Assembly (NCBI GenBank): GCA_902796045.1
Contig: CADBNQ010000072.1
Location: 1-6,208 of the forward strand
Origin: an uncultured Lachnospiraceae bacterium
Lineage (GTDB): Bacteria; Bacillota; Clostridia; Lachnospirales; Lachnospiraceae
Direction: 5' to 3'
DNA: 6,208 bases
Positions 1 to 5,295 of this stretch are shown in pieces. Below the pieces are notes generated by a model. The model saw only the letters and a program-made list of their open reading frames with translations, was not told the DNA's origin and searched no databases. Each line of letters begins with the position of its first letter. Position 1 is the stretch's first letter. The translations under genes and the position numbers were made by a program.

Positions 1-58
1 AGGTGGAAGTGCAGCGATGCATGGAGCTGACCGCTACTAATCGGTCGAGAGCTTGACC
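1..58 (+). rRNA. 23S ribosomal RNA, 3' end (partial)
   Basis: The window opens inside the last helices of a large-subunit rRNA. The stretch holding CTACTAAT, GGTCGAG and the final CTTGACC (52-58) matches the conserved bacterial 23S 3' end, where the terminal CTTGACC pairs with the GGTCAAG-like 5' end of the molecule. The gene begins upstream of the window, so only about 58 bases are visible. The exact mature 3' end is set from this terminal pairing and could be off by one or two bases. A small CCAGA/TCTGG hairpin (57-61 with 67-71) overlaps the end. No T-run follows, so transcription probably continues into the tRNA gene. Confidence 0.93.
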
Positions 59-78
59 AGAAGTCATCTGGATAAGGC

Positions 79-107
79 TTGCTTTCGAGGGAAAAATCTG
101 GTATAAT
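79..107 (+). promoter_or_regulatory. Promoter between 23S and tRNA-Gly
   Basis: TTGCTT (79-84) is separated by exactly 17 bases from a perfect TATAAT (102-107). The TG at 99-100 gives the extended -10 form TGnTATAAT. Transcription would begin near 113-115, about 36 bases before the tRNA. The sequence is close to the housekeeping sigma-A consensus. It suggests that tRNA-Gly can be expressed independently of the upstream rRNA operon, although read-through from the rRNA promoters is also likely because no terminator separates them. Confidence 0.7.
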
Positions 108-149
108 GTGTGCAGTTTTGAAGGTACATGGATCATTTGAATATGGTAT

Positions 150-221
150 GCACGAGTGGCTCAGTGGTGGAGTATCGCCTTGCCAAGGCGAGGGTCGCGG
201 GTTCGAATCCCGTCTCGTGCT
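150..221 (+). tRNA. tRNA-Gly (anticodon GCC)
   Basis: All arms can be folded by eye. The acceptor stem is GCACGAG (150-156) with CTCGTGC (214-220). The D stem is GCTC (159-162) with GAGT (170-173), and the D loop holds the GG pair. The anticodon stem is TCGCC (175-179) with GGCGA (187-191), and the seven-base loop TTGCCAA places anticodon GCC at 182-184. The T stem is GCGGG (197-201) with CCCGT (209-213) around the loop TTCGAAT. GCC reads GGC and GGU glycine codons. The discriminator base is T221, and the first two acceptor pairs are G-C and C-G, as expected for bacterial glycine tRNAs. CCA is not encoded, so it must be added by CCA-adding enzyme. Confidence 0.98.
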
Positions 222-223
222 CT

Positions 224-260
224 AAAGGGAGAATCACTGGTATAGTGATTCTCCTTTTTT
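224..260 (+). terminator. Rho-independent terminator after tRNA-Gly
   Basis: GGAGAATCACT (228-238) pairs perfectly with AGTGATTCTCC (244-254) over 11 base pairs around a five-base loop. Six T residues (255-260) follow directly. The AAA at 224-226 can extend the pairing into the T-run. It starts three bases after the tRNA and should end the rRNA/tRNA transcript, separating it from the protein genes downstream. Confidence 0.93.
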
Positions 261-305
261 CCTTTTACAAAAGATTGCTCGAGATATAAGATCTTAAGAT
301 GTTAC

Positions 306-335
306 TTGATTATCTTATAGGAACTATCGTATTAT
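306..335 (+). promoter_or_regulatory. Probable promoter of the MEMO/AMMECR1-radical SAM cassette
   Basis: TTGATT (306-311) and TATTAT (330-335) are separated by 18 bases and would start transcription near 342. That gives a leader of about 28 bases before the ATG at 370. It is the best candidate between the tRNA terminator and the first protein gene. The region is AT-rich and the -10 lies in repeated TAT triplets, so its register is uncertain. Palindromes at 287-300 sit directly upstream. Confidence 0.45.
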
Positions 336-354
336 TATAGTAAAGGACAAAGTG

Positions 355-362
355 AAAGGAGG
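355..362 (+). promoter_or_regulatory. Ribosome binding site fixing the start at 370
   Basis: AAAGGAGG (355-362) is a near-perfect match to the anti-Shine-Dalgarno sequence and sits 7 bases before ATG 370. A GTG at 352 lies in the same frame, but using it would place the ribosome site inside the coding sequence, so ATG 370 is preferred. Confidence 0.9.
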
Positions 363-369
363 TTTCATT

Positions 370-1755
370 ATGCCTATACTAGCTGCATTTGCAGTCCCGC
401 ATCCCCCTATGATCGTTCCTGAGGTGGGCCGGGGCAGTCAGGCTCAGGTTGAGAAGACGATCTCTGCCTACAGGCAGGTCGCGCAGCAGATTGCTGACCT
501 GAAGCCTGATACGATTCTGATATCCAGCCCTCATGCCACTATGTATATGGATTATTTTCATATTTCAAAAGGTGAGAGTGCCAGGGGATCTTTTGCGGAT
601 TTCAGGGCACCTCAGGTGGTTTTTAATGAAAAGTATGATACAAAACTTGTCGGGATGATCGAGTATCTGGCAGAGACCAGAGACTTTCCCGCCGGAACAC
701 TGGGAGAGAGGGAACGCCGCCTTGATCATGGAACCATGGTCCCTCTTTATTTTATCAGACAGAAGTACCAGGGTGGAAAGCTGGTAAGGATCGGCCTGTC
801 CGGCCTTCCTCTCAGCAGCCACTATGAACTGGGCCGGATCATAAAAGAGGCGGTAGATCAGACTGGAAGCAGGGCTGTCTTTATAGCCAGCGGAGATCTT
901 TCCCACAAGCTTCAGGACTACGGTCCCTATGGTTTTGCCCCGGAGGGGCCTGACTATGATGCCAGGATTATGGATGTTCTCGGGAGAGGAGCCTTTGGAG
1001 AACTATTTGATTTCTCTGACAGTTTCTGTGAGAAGGCTGCTGAGTGCGGACACAGGTCTTTCGTGATTATGGCCGGCGCGATGGACGGACAGAAGGTCAA
1101 GGCAGAAGAACTGTCACATGAGGACGTGACAGGCGTAGGTTACGGAATCTGTACTTTTTATCCCGAAGAAGATGATCCGGACCGTTGTTTTTTGAATATC
1201 TACATGGACAGGCAGCAGGAGCAGCTTCAAAAGCAGAGAGAAGAGGAAGATGCCTATGTCACTCTTGCCCGCCAGTCTCTGGAAAGCTACATCCTTCATA
1301 AAAAAACAATACAGGTGCCAAAAGATCTCCCGAAGGACCTGACAGGCCGCAGAGCAGGGGCCTTTGTCTCTATCCATGAACATGGAAAGCTCCGTGGCTG
1401 TATCGGAACCATCCTTCCCACCAGGAGCAGTCTGGCCCAGGAGATCATCCACAATGCCATCAGTGCCTCTACCAGGGATCCGCGTTTTTCACCTATTACA
1501 CCGGAGGAGCTTCCCTGGCTTGAACTCAATGTGGATGTGCTCGGGGAACCGGAGAAGATTGATTCCCCTGACCAGCTGGATGTGAAGCGTTACGGAGTGA
1601 TCGTAAGCTGCGGAAGGAAAAGAGGCCTGCTTCTGCCCGATCTGGATGGTGTCGACACGGTGGAACAGCAGATAGAGATTGCTATGAGCAAAGGCGGTAT
1701 ATCTGAGCACGACCCATACACTTTGGAACGGTTTGAAGTGATCAGGCATCGTTAA
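370..1755 (+). CDS. amrA: AmmeMemoRadiSam system protein: MEMO (LigB-like) domain fused to AMMECR1 domain
   Basis: The protein has 461 residues in two parts. Residues 1 to about 270 resemble the MEMO / class III extradiol dioxygenase (LigB) fold. They keep the histidines H11 (PHPP), H55 (SPHA), H120 (LDHGT) and H179 (SGDLSH), plus an E225-C226-G segment; these resemble the metal-site residues of LigB and human MEMO1. A charged Q/E-rich linker (about 276-295) leads to an AMMECR1 domain (about 296-461) carrying its hallmark LRGCIG (341-346). No signal peptide or membrane segment is seen, so it is probably cytosolic. Together with the radical SAM gene 60 bases downstream, it makes up all three components of the system that domain databases call AmmeMemoRadiSam; I use the symbol for protein A although protein B is fused to it. 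The reaction is not something I can state. 'Dioxygenase' would be a misleading label in a presumed anaerobe. Family assignment is firm; biochemical role is unknown. Confidence 0.92.
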   Translation: MPILAAFAVPHPPMIVPEVGRGSQAQVEKTISAYRQVAQQIADLKPDTILISSPHATMYMDYFHISKGESARGSFADFRAPQVVFNEKYDTKLVGMIEYLAETRDFPAGTLGERERRLDHGTMVPLYFIRQKYQGGKLVRIGLSGLPLSSHYELGRIIKEAVDQTGSRAVFIASGDLSHKLQDYGPYGFAPEGPDYDARIMDVLGRGAFGELFDFSDSFCEKAAECGHRSFVIMAGAMDGQKVKAEELSHEDVTGVGYGICTFYPEEDDPDRCFLNIYMDRQQEQLQKQREEEDAYVTLARQSLESYILHKKTIQVPKDLPKDLTGRRAGAFVSIHEHGKLRGCIGTILPTRSSLAQEIIHNAISASTRDPRFSPITPEELPWLELNVDVLGEPEKIDSPDQLDVKRYGVIVSCGRKRGLLLPDLDGVDTVEQQIEIAMSKGGISEHDPYTLERFEVIRHR

Positions 1756-1800
1756 TCTACCCATGTTACTTTTCAGAGTGTTAAGCCGGGACTATATAAA

Positions 1801-1808
1801 AAGGAGAA
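1801..1808 (+). promoter_or_regulatory. Ribosome binding site of the radical SAM gene
   Basis: AAGGAGAA (1801-1808) lies 7 bases before ATG 1816. The start is also supported by the protein, because the cysteine-rich N-terminus beginning MAVCKVC is typical of the family. Confidence 0.8.
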
Positions 1809-1815
1809 TGAAGGA

Positions 1816-2676
1816 ATGGCTGTATGTAAGGTATGTTTCCGGCATTGCAGGCTGGAGGAAGGAGAGACCGGTTTTTGCGGAGCCAGAGTCTGTAAAGGGG
1901 GAGAGGTCATTGCTGATAATTACGGACGGATCACGGCCCTGGCACTTGACCCGATAGAGAAGAAGCCCTTAAACCGCTTTTACCCGGGCAGACGGATCTT
2001 GTCTGTGGGAAGCTATGGATGCAATCTGCGCTGTCCCTTTTGCCAGAACTATGAGATATCATGGTCAGAGGAGGCCGTGTCATTCAGGGACAGGGCGGAC
2101 CAGTTTTCTCCCGGGGAGCTGGCAGCTGCAGCCGCAGGCTGCCGGAACAGGGGGAATATCGGCCTGGCCTTCACCTACAATGAGCCGCTGGTCGGCTATG
2201 AATTTGTCCGGGATACGGCAAGGCTGGTGCACGAAGAAGGGATGAAGAATGTTCTCGTGACCAATGGCACGGCAGACCTGTCAGTGCTTGAGGAGATCCT
2301 CCCCTATGTGGATGCCATGAATATTGACCTGAAAGGGTTTTCAGACAGCTATTACCGAGATGTGCTTGGAGGAAACCGCCGGATGGTGATGGATTTTATT
2401 GAAGAGGCAGTAAAAGACTGTCATGTGGAGCTGACCATGCTGATCATTCCGGGTGAGAATGATTCAGAGGAGGAGATGAAGGAGGTCTCCGGCTGGATTG
2501 CGGGGCTGAAAGGCCCGGACGGATCTCCTGTTGGGAAAGACGTTCCCCTTCACATTTCCCGCTTTTTTCCCAGATTCCACATGACAGACAGGGAGCCCAC
2601 GGATGTGGGACTGATTTATCATCTGGCAGACCTGGCCAGGGAGAGACTTCACTATGTCTATACGGGAAACTGTTAG
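1816..2676 (+). CDS. amrS: AmmeMemoRadiSam system radical SAM enzyme
   Basis: This is a 286-residue radical S-adenosylmethionine enzyme of the group related to pyruvate formate-lyase activating enzymes. The CX3CX2C motif that binds the catalytic [4Fe-4S] cluster is at C69, C73 and C76, in the sequence YGCNLRCPFCQN. A FTYNEPL segment and an N-D-L-K-like strand (NIDLKGF) follow at family-typical places. The C-terminal HISRFFPRF motif also fits. Before the core lies a separate cysteine-rich head with C4, C7, C11, C21 and C26 (CxxCFRHC, then GFCG), which could hold a second metal or iron-sulfur site. The gene follows the MEMO-AMMECR1 fusion after 60 bases with no terminator, so the two are probably co-transcribed. 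It has the usual length with no truncation. The substrate is not known to me: a neighbouring glycyl-radical enzyme would be expected for a true activase, and none is in this window. Confidence 0.93.
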   Translation: MAVCKVCFRHCRLEEGETGFCGARVCKGGEVIADNYGRITALALDPIEKKPLNRFYPGRRILSVGSYGCNLRCPFCQNYEISWSEEAVSFRDRADQFSPGELAAAAAGCRNRGNIGLAFTYNEPLVGYEFVRDTARLVHEEGMKNVLVTNGTADLSVLEEILPYVDAMNIDLKGFSDSYYRDVLGGNRRMVMDFIEEAVKDCHVELTMLIIPGENDSEEEMKEVSGWIAGLKGPDGSPVGKDVPLHISRFFPRFHMTDREPTDVGLIYHLADLARERLHYVYTGNC

Positions 2677-2731
2677 AATCTCAATCTGTCCTCTGTGCCA
2701 TTGATCACTCTGCCAGGAGTCTAAAAGCTGC

Positions 2732-2760
2732 GTGACAAAAGAGAAGAGGTATGATAAGAT
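2732..2760 (+). promoter_or_regulatory. Promoter of the SEC-C / pyrophosphatase genes
   Basis: GTGACA (2732-2737) and TAAGAT (2755-2760) are 17 bases apart, with an extended -10 TG at 2752-2753. Transcription would start near 2767, about 40 bases before the next ATG. No terminator hairpin with a T-run was found after the radical SAM stop codon, so read-through from the upstream cassette may add to this promoter. Confidence 0.55.
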
Positions 2761-2807
2761 TAAATCTCAGAGCTTAAGAGAATACAATATAAGGAAGGAA
2801 TAAACAT

Positions 2808-3311
2808 ATGTCTTTATTAACTGATTGGAGAGAGTTTGCTTACAGTCACGATGACAGAACAAAAGAAGGCCAGAATTTTTGGGTAGACTATTTCAGACAG
2901 GAGAAGGAAGTCTATAAGGACATCCTTTCCCATCCTGACGAGGTGGTTTCCGGAACAGTGGCTGAGCTTGCCGGGAAGTATGAGATGGAGCTGCCCTATT
3001 TTGTGGGTTACCTTGACGGGATCAATGACAGCTTAAAGACCCCAAACCCCATCGATGAGATGGATGAGAACACGGTGGTATCTCTGGATTATGATAAGGA
3101 GATCCTCTATAAGAATATGGTAGGCTGCAAGGCGGAGTGGCTTTATAATCTTCCCGAGTGGGACGACCTGATCAGTCCTGAGAGGAGGAAAGAACTTTAT
3201 CTTGAACAGAAGAAATCAGGCACAGTCGTAAAGCCGCCTAAGGTAGGGCGCAATGACCCCTGTCCCTGCGGCAGCGGGAAGAAGTATAAGAAGTGCTGCG
3301 GGCGCAGCTGA
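2808..3311 (+). CDS. SEC-C motif protein of unknown function
   Basis: This is a 167-residue, acidic, presumably cytosolic protein. Its C-terminus is a clear SEC-C motif: GRNDPCPCGSGKKYKKCCG, with zinc-ligand cysteines C152, C154, C163 and C164. The same motif ends SecA and many otherwise unrelated proteins, where it binds zinc and can contact other macromolecules, including SecB or ribosomes in the SecA case. The first ~140 residues are rich in aromatic and acidic residues and probably helical; I recognise no catalytic motif in them. A lysine-rich hinge (about 134-147) joins the two parts. The start is supported by AAGGAAGGA (2791-2799) eight bases upstream. The pyrophosphatase gene follows after 70 bases without a clear terminator, suggesting joint transcription. 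The SEC-C assignment is secure, but the cellular role is unassigned. Confidence 0.88.
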   Translation: MSLLTDWREFAYSHDDRTKEGQNFWVDYFRQEKEVYKDILSHPDEVVSGTVAELAGKYEMELPYFVGYLDGINDSLKTPNPIDEMDENTVVSLDYDKEILYKNMVGCKAEWLYNLPEWDDLISPERRKELYLEQKKSGTVVKPPKVGRNDPCPCGSGKKYKKCCGRS

Positions 3312-3370
3312 TAAGAGATTGAGGCCCCTGACGGGTGCAGTTATCCGACGGATGAGCCTTGAGTAAAGAC

Positions 3371-3376
3371 AGGAGA
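3371..3376 (+). promoter_or_regulatory. Ribosome binding site of the pyrophosphatase gene
   Basis: AGGAGA (3371-3376) is 5 bases before ATG 3382. The start is confirmed by the conserved first beta-strand and GHKNPDTDS motif that begins ten residues in. Confidence 0.75.
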
Positions 3377-3381
3377 ATGAA

Positions 3382-5043
3382 ATGGATAGTAAAAAAAATG
3401 TATATATCATAGGACATAAGAATCCTGATACCGACAGCATCTGTTCTGCTATCTCCTATGCGTATCTGAAAAATGAGCTGACCCACCGTGACGGAGGGGA
3501 CTACAGCTATATTCCGGCAAGAGCCGGACATGTCAATGAAGAATCACAGTTTGTCCTGAAGTATTTTGATATTCCATCCCCATCTTATATCTCTGATATA
3601 CGACCTCAGGTTACGGATATTGAGATTCGGTATATAGAAGGGATTCCTGAAGAACTGTCCCTCAAGAAAGCCTGGGATCTCATGAGAGAGGCGAGGATCG
3701 TTTCTCTCCCCATCCTTGAAGGGGAGAAGCTGAAGGGAATCATTACTGTAGGAGACATCGCTTATTCTGATATGGATGTCTACGACAATATGACCCTGTC
3801 CAAAGCCAGGACCAGTTTTAAGAATATCGTGGAAACCATAGATGGTGAGATGATCATCGGAGAGCCGGAGGGGTATTTTGAAGAGGGTCATGTCCTCATC
3901 GCCGCAGCCAATCCCGATATGATGGAAGGATATATTGAGCCCATGGATATGGTGATCCTGGGTGACCGATACGAATCACAGCTGTGTGCCATCGAGATGG
4001 ATGCCCAGTGTATTGTCGTCTGTACCGGCGCTGCTGTTTCCAAGACCATCCGAAAACTGGCCAGGGAACATGGATGCCGCATCATTGTCAGCCCCTATGA
4101 TACCTACACTGTCACCCGCCTGATCAACCACAGCATGCCGGTGCGCTATTTTATGACCAGCCAGGGCCTGACGACTTTCAGGCCTACTGACTTCGTGGAT
4201 GATATTCAGAAAGTGATGGCCAAGAAGCGTTTCCGTGATTTCCCCATTGTGGATATGCAGGGCAACTATAAGGGGCTGATCTCCAGGCGGAACCTGCTGG
4301 ATCTGGAGAGGAAGAAGCGGATCCTGGTGGATCACAATGAGAAGACCCAGGCAGTGGACGGCTTCGAGGAGGCTGAGATTCTTGAGATCATTGACCACCA
4401 CAGACTGGGCAATATCGAGACTGCTTCCCCCCTCTTTTTCCGCAACCAGCCCGTGGGATGTACCTGTACTATCGTGACGCAGATCTTCATGGAGAACAAC
4501 ATTGATATCCCTCCCAAGATCGCCGGCCTCATGTGCTCGGCCATCCTTTCTGATACCCTGATGTTCCGGTCGCCCACCTGCACAGGGATCGACCGGCTGA
4601 CTGCAGAGAAGCTGGCCTCCATCGCCGACATAGATATCGAATCGTATGCCAGGAAGATGTTTGACGCTGGAAGCAATCTCCGGTCAAAATCCGCCAAGGA
4701 GATCTTCTATCAGGATTTCGAGAAGTTCAGTGACAAGAATATCAATTTCGGCGTAGGGCAGATCAGTTCCATGAACAAGGAAGAACTGCTGGCCTGTACC
4801 GATAAGCTGCTGCCATATATGGAAGAGGTGAGATCCAGCTATGGTCTGGACATGCTTTTCTTTATGATGACGGATATCCTGACGGAAACCACCCAGCTTC
4901 TCATGGTGGGAGACCACTGCCAGGATGTTGTGGATGCGGCTTTTGGTGTCAGCTCCGGAGAGCATTCGGCTGAGCTTAAAGGGGTCGTTTCCAGGAAGAA
5001 GCAGCTGATTCCTGCGCTTTTAAGCAATCTGGACAAGGTCTGA
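3382..5043 (+). CDS. ppaC: Manganese-dependent inorganic pyrophosphatase, family II, with CBS and DRTGG regulatory domains
   Basis: The 553-residue cytosolic enzyme should hydrolyse pyrophosphate to two phosphates and pull biosynthetic reactions forward. The DHH catalytic core is split. GHKNPDTDS (H12, D16, D18) begins the protein, while VDHN (316-319), DHH (338-340) and SDT (390-392) come after a large insert. The DHHA2 C-terminal lobe (about 415-553) contains GVGQ (457-460) and the substrate-binding SRKKQ (537-541). The insert holds a CBS motif (about 72-130), a DRTGG-like domain (about 140-250) and a second CBS motif (about 253-312). In characterised relatives such as the Clostridium perfringens enzyme, CBS pairs bind AMP and ADP as inhibitors, and versions with DRTGG are activated by diadenosine polyphosphates. 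The same control is inferred here. All metal ligands appear intact and the length is normal for this type. It probably shares a transcript with the SEC-C gene. Confidence 0.95.
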   Translation: MDSKKNVYIIGHKNPDTDSICSAISYAYLKNELTHRDGGDYSYIPARAGHVNEESQFVLKYFDIPSPSYISDIRPQVTDIEIRYIEGIPEELSLKKAWDLMREARIVSLPILEGEKLKGIITVGDIAYSDMDVYDNMTLSKARTSFKNIVETIDGEMIIGEPEGYFEEGHVLIAAANPDMMEGYIEPMDMVILGDRYESQLCAIEMDAQCIVVCTGAAVSKTIRKLAREHGCRIIVSPYDTYTVTRLINHSMPVRYFMTSQGLTTFRPTDFVDDIQKVMAKKRFRDFPIVDMQGNYKGLISRRNLLDLERKKRILVDHNEKTQAVDGFEEAEILEIIDHHRLGNIETASPLFFRNQPVGCTCTIVTQIFMENNIDIPPKIAGLMCSAILSDTLMFRSPTCTGIDRLTAEKLASIADIDIESYARKMFDAGSNLRSKSAKEIFYQDFEKFSDKNINFGVGQISSMNKEELLACTDKLLPYMEEVRSSYGLDMLFFMMTDILTETTQLLMVGDHCQDVVDAAFGVSSGEHSAELKGVVSRKKQLIPALLSNLDKV

Positions 5044-5100
5044 TGTCATGCAGATTGTGCGGCTATAAGTTTTGCCTTTCAAATGAAATATTTGTTCCGT

Positions 5101-5193
5101 ATTAACATAATATGTATCGCTTTTCTATAAAATGGACAAGATTTTCCTTGCCATTAACATGATATTATTTTTAAAATAATGTATTATGTTATT
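5101..5193. repeat. Three-copy 13-base repeat, candidate operator
   Basis: ATTAACATAATAT at 5101-5113 recurs as ATTAACATGATAT at 5153-5165 (12 of 13 identical, 52 bases apart). It occurs again in inverted orientation at 5181-5193, whose reverse complement AATAACATAATAC matches at 11 of 13. The second and third copies flank the palindrome at 5164-5180. The third ends on the first two bases of the -35 box at 5192-5197. Arrangement and position suggest a protein-binding site, but low-complexity AT sequence makes chance similarity possible. Confidence 0.5.
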
Positions 5194-5220
5194 GTAATCC
5201 CCTAAGTTAAAGGTTAGTAT
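5192..5220 (+). promoter_or_regulatory. Probable promoter of the nuclease-helicase gene
   Basis: TTGTAA (5192-5197) and TAGTAT (5215-5220) are separated by exactly 17 bases. Transcription would start near 5226-5228, giving a leader of about 70 bases before ATG 5296. A second, weaker candidate, TTGCCA (5148-5153) with TAAAAT (5172-5177) at 18 bases, lies upstream and overlaps the palindromes. Confidence 0.5.
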
Positions 5221-5229
5221 TAAACGGAG

Positions 5230-5268
5230 ATGTCCACAACGAGTTTTGCCCCTCGATGTGGACATTTT
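5230..5268 (+). terminator. Terminator-like hairpin in the leader of the nuclease-helicase gene
   Basis: ATGTCCACA (5230-5238) pairs with TGTGGACAT (5257-5265). After one A-A mismatch, CGAG (5240-5243) pairs with CTCG (5252-5255) around an eight-base loop. TTT(T) overlaps and follows the stem (5265-5268), and a further TTT comes at 5273-5275. It may end transcripts arriving from the pyrophosphatase gene, nearly 190 bases upstream. If the promoter at 5192-5220 is used, it would instead be the first structure in the leader, acting as an attenuator or a 5' stabilising hairpin. The short T-run makes termination efficiency uncertain. Confidence 0.65.
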
Positions 5269-5283
5269 CTGCTTTATAGATAG

Positions 5284-5289
5284 AAGGAG
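5284..5289 (+). promoter_or_regulatory. Ribosome binding site of the nuclease-helicase gene
   Basis: AAGGAG (5284-5289) lies 6 bases before ATG 5296. The bases between it and the start are A followed by CTCCT, so AGGAG (5285-5289) faces its own complement CTCCT (5291-5295). A four-pair hairpin with a GAC loop could partly mask the site. Confidence 0.8.
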
Positions 5290-5295
5290 ACTCCT

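Larger units (their letters stand above)
5044..5229. other. Non-coding, AT-rich, repeat-bearing region before the nuclease-helicase gene
   Basis: No credible open frame lies here on either strand. The stretch becomes strongly AT-rich after about 5090. A hairpin can form at 5131-5155 (AATGG-A-CAAG with CTTG-CCATT, one bulged A, loop ATTTTC), but no T-run adjoins it, so it is not a standard terminator. A perfect 17-base AT palindrome lies at 5164-5180 (ATTATTTT, central T, AAAATAAT). Three copies of an ATTAACATAATAT-like motif are listed separately. No obvious terminator directly follows the pyrophosphatase stop codon. Confidence 0.75.

Noticed and set aside
57..71. CCAGA/TCTGG hairpin after 23S as a terminator
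   Set aside because: Five pairs without a following T-run; more likely a processing or incidental structure.
352..369. In-frame GTG start at 352 for the MEMO-AMMECR1 protein
   Set aside because: It would translate through the strong AAAGGAGG ribosome site that serves ATG 370, and the family's conserved N-terminus begins at the ATG.
379..906. Open frames on the minus strand within the MEMO-AMMECR1 gene
   Set aside because: They lie wholly opposite a well-supported gene, have no ribosome site or recognisable motif, and read as antisense of conserved codons.
1763..1957. Plus-strand 64-codon frame overlapping the radical SAM start
   Set aside because: It overlaps the radical SAM gene in another frame, lacks a ribosome site, and its sequence shows no domain features.
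3322..3359. Possible branched RNA fold before the pyrophosphatase gene (AGGC/GCCT closing CCC/GGG and ATCC/GGAT hairpins)
   Set aside because: The stems are only three to four pairs, no T-run follows, and no known riboswitch or terminator pattern matches.
5131..5155. Hairpin AATGGACAAG / CTTGCCATT as terminator of the pyrophosphatase transcript
   Set aside because: The stem is interrupted by a bulge and is not followed directly by a T-run, so intrinsic termination here is doubtful. It is noted only as structure.
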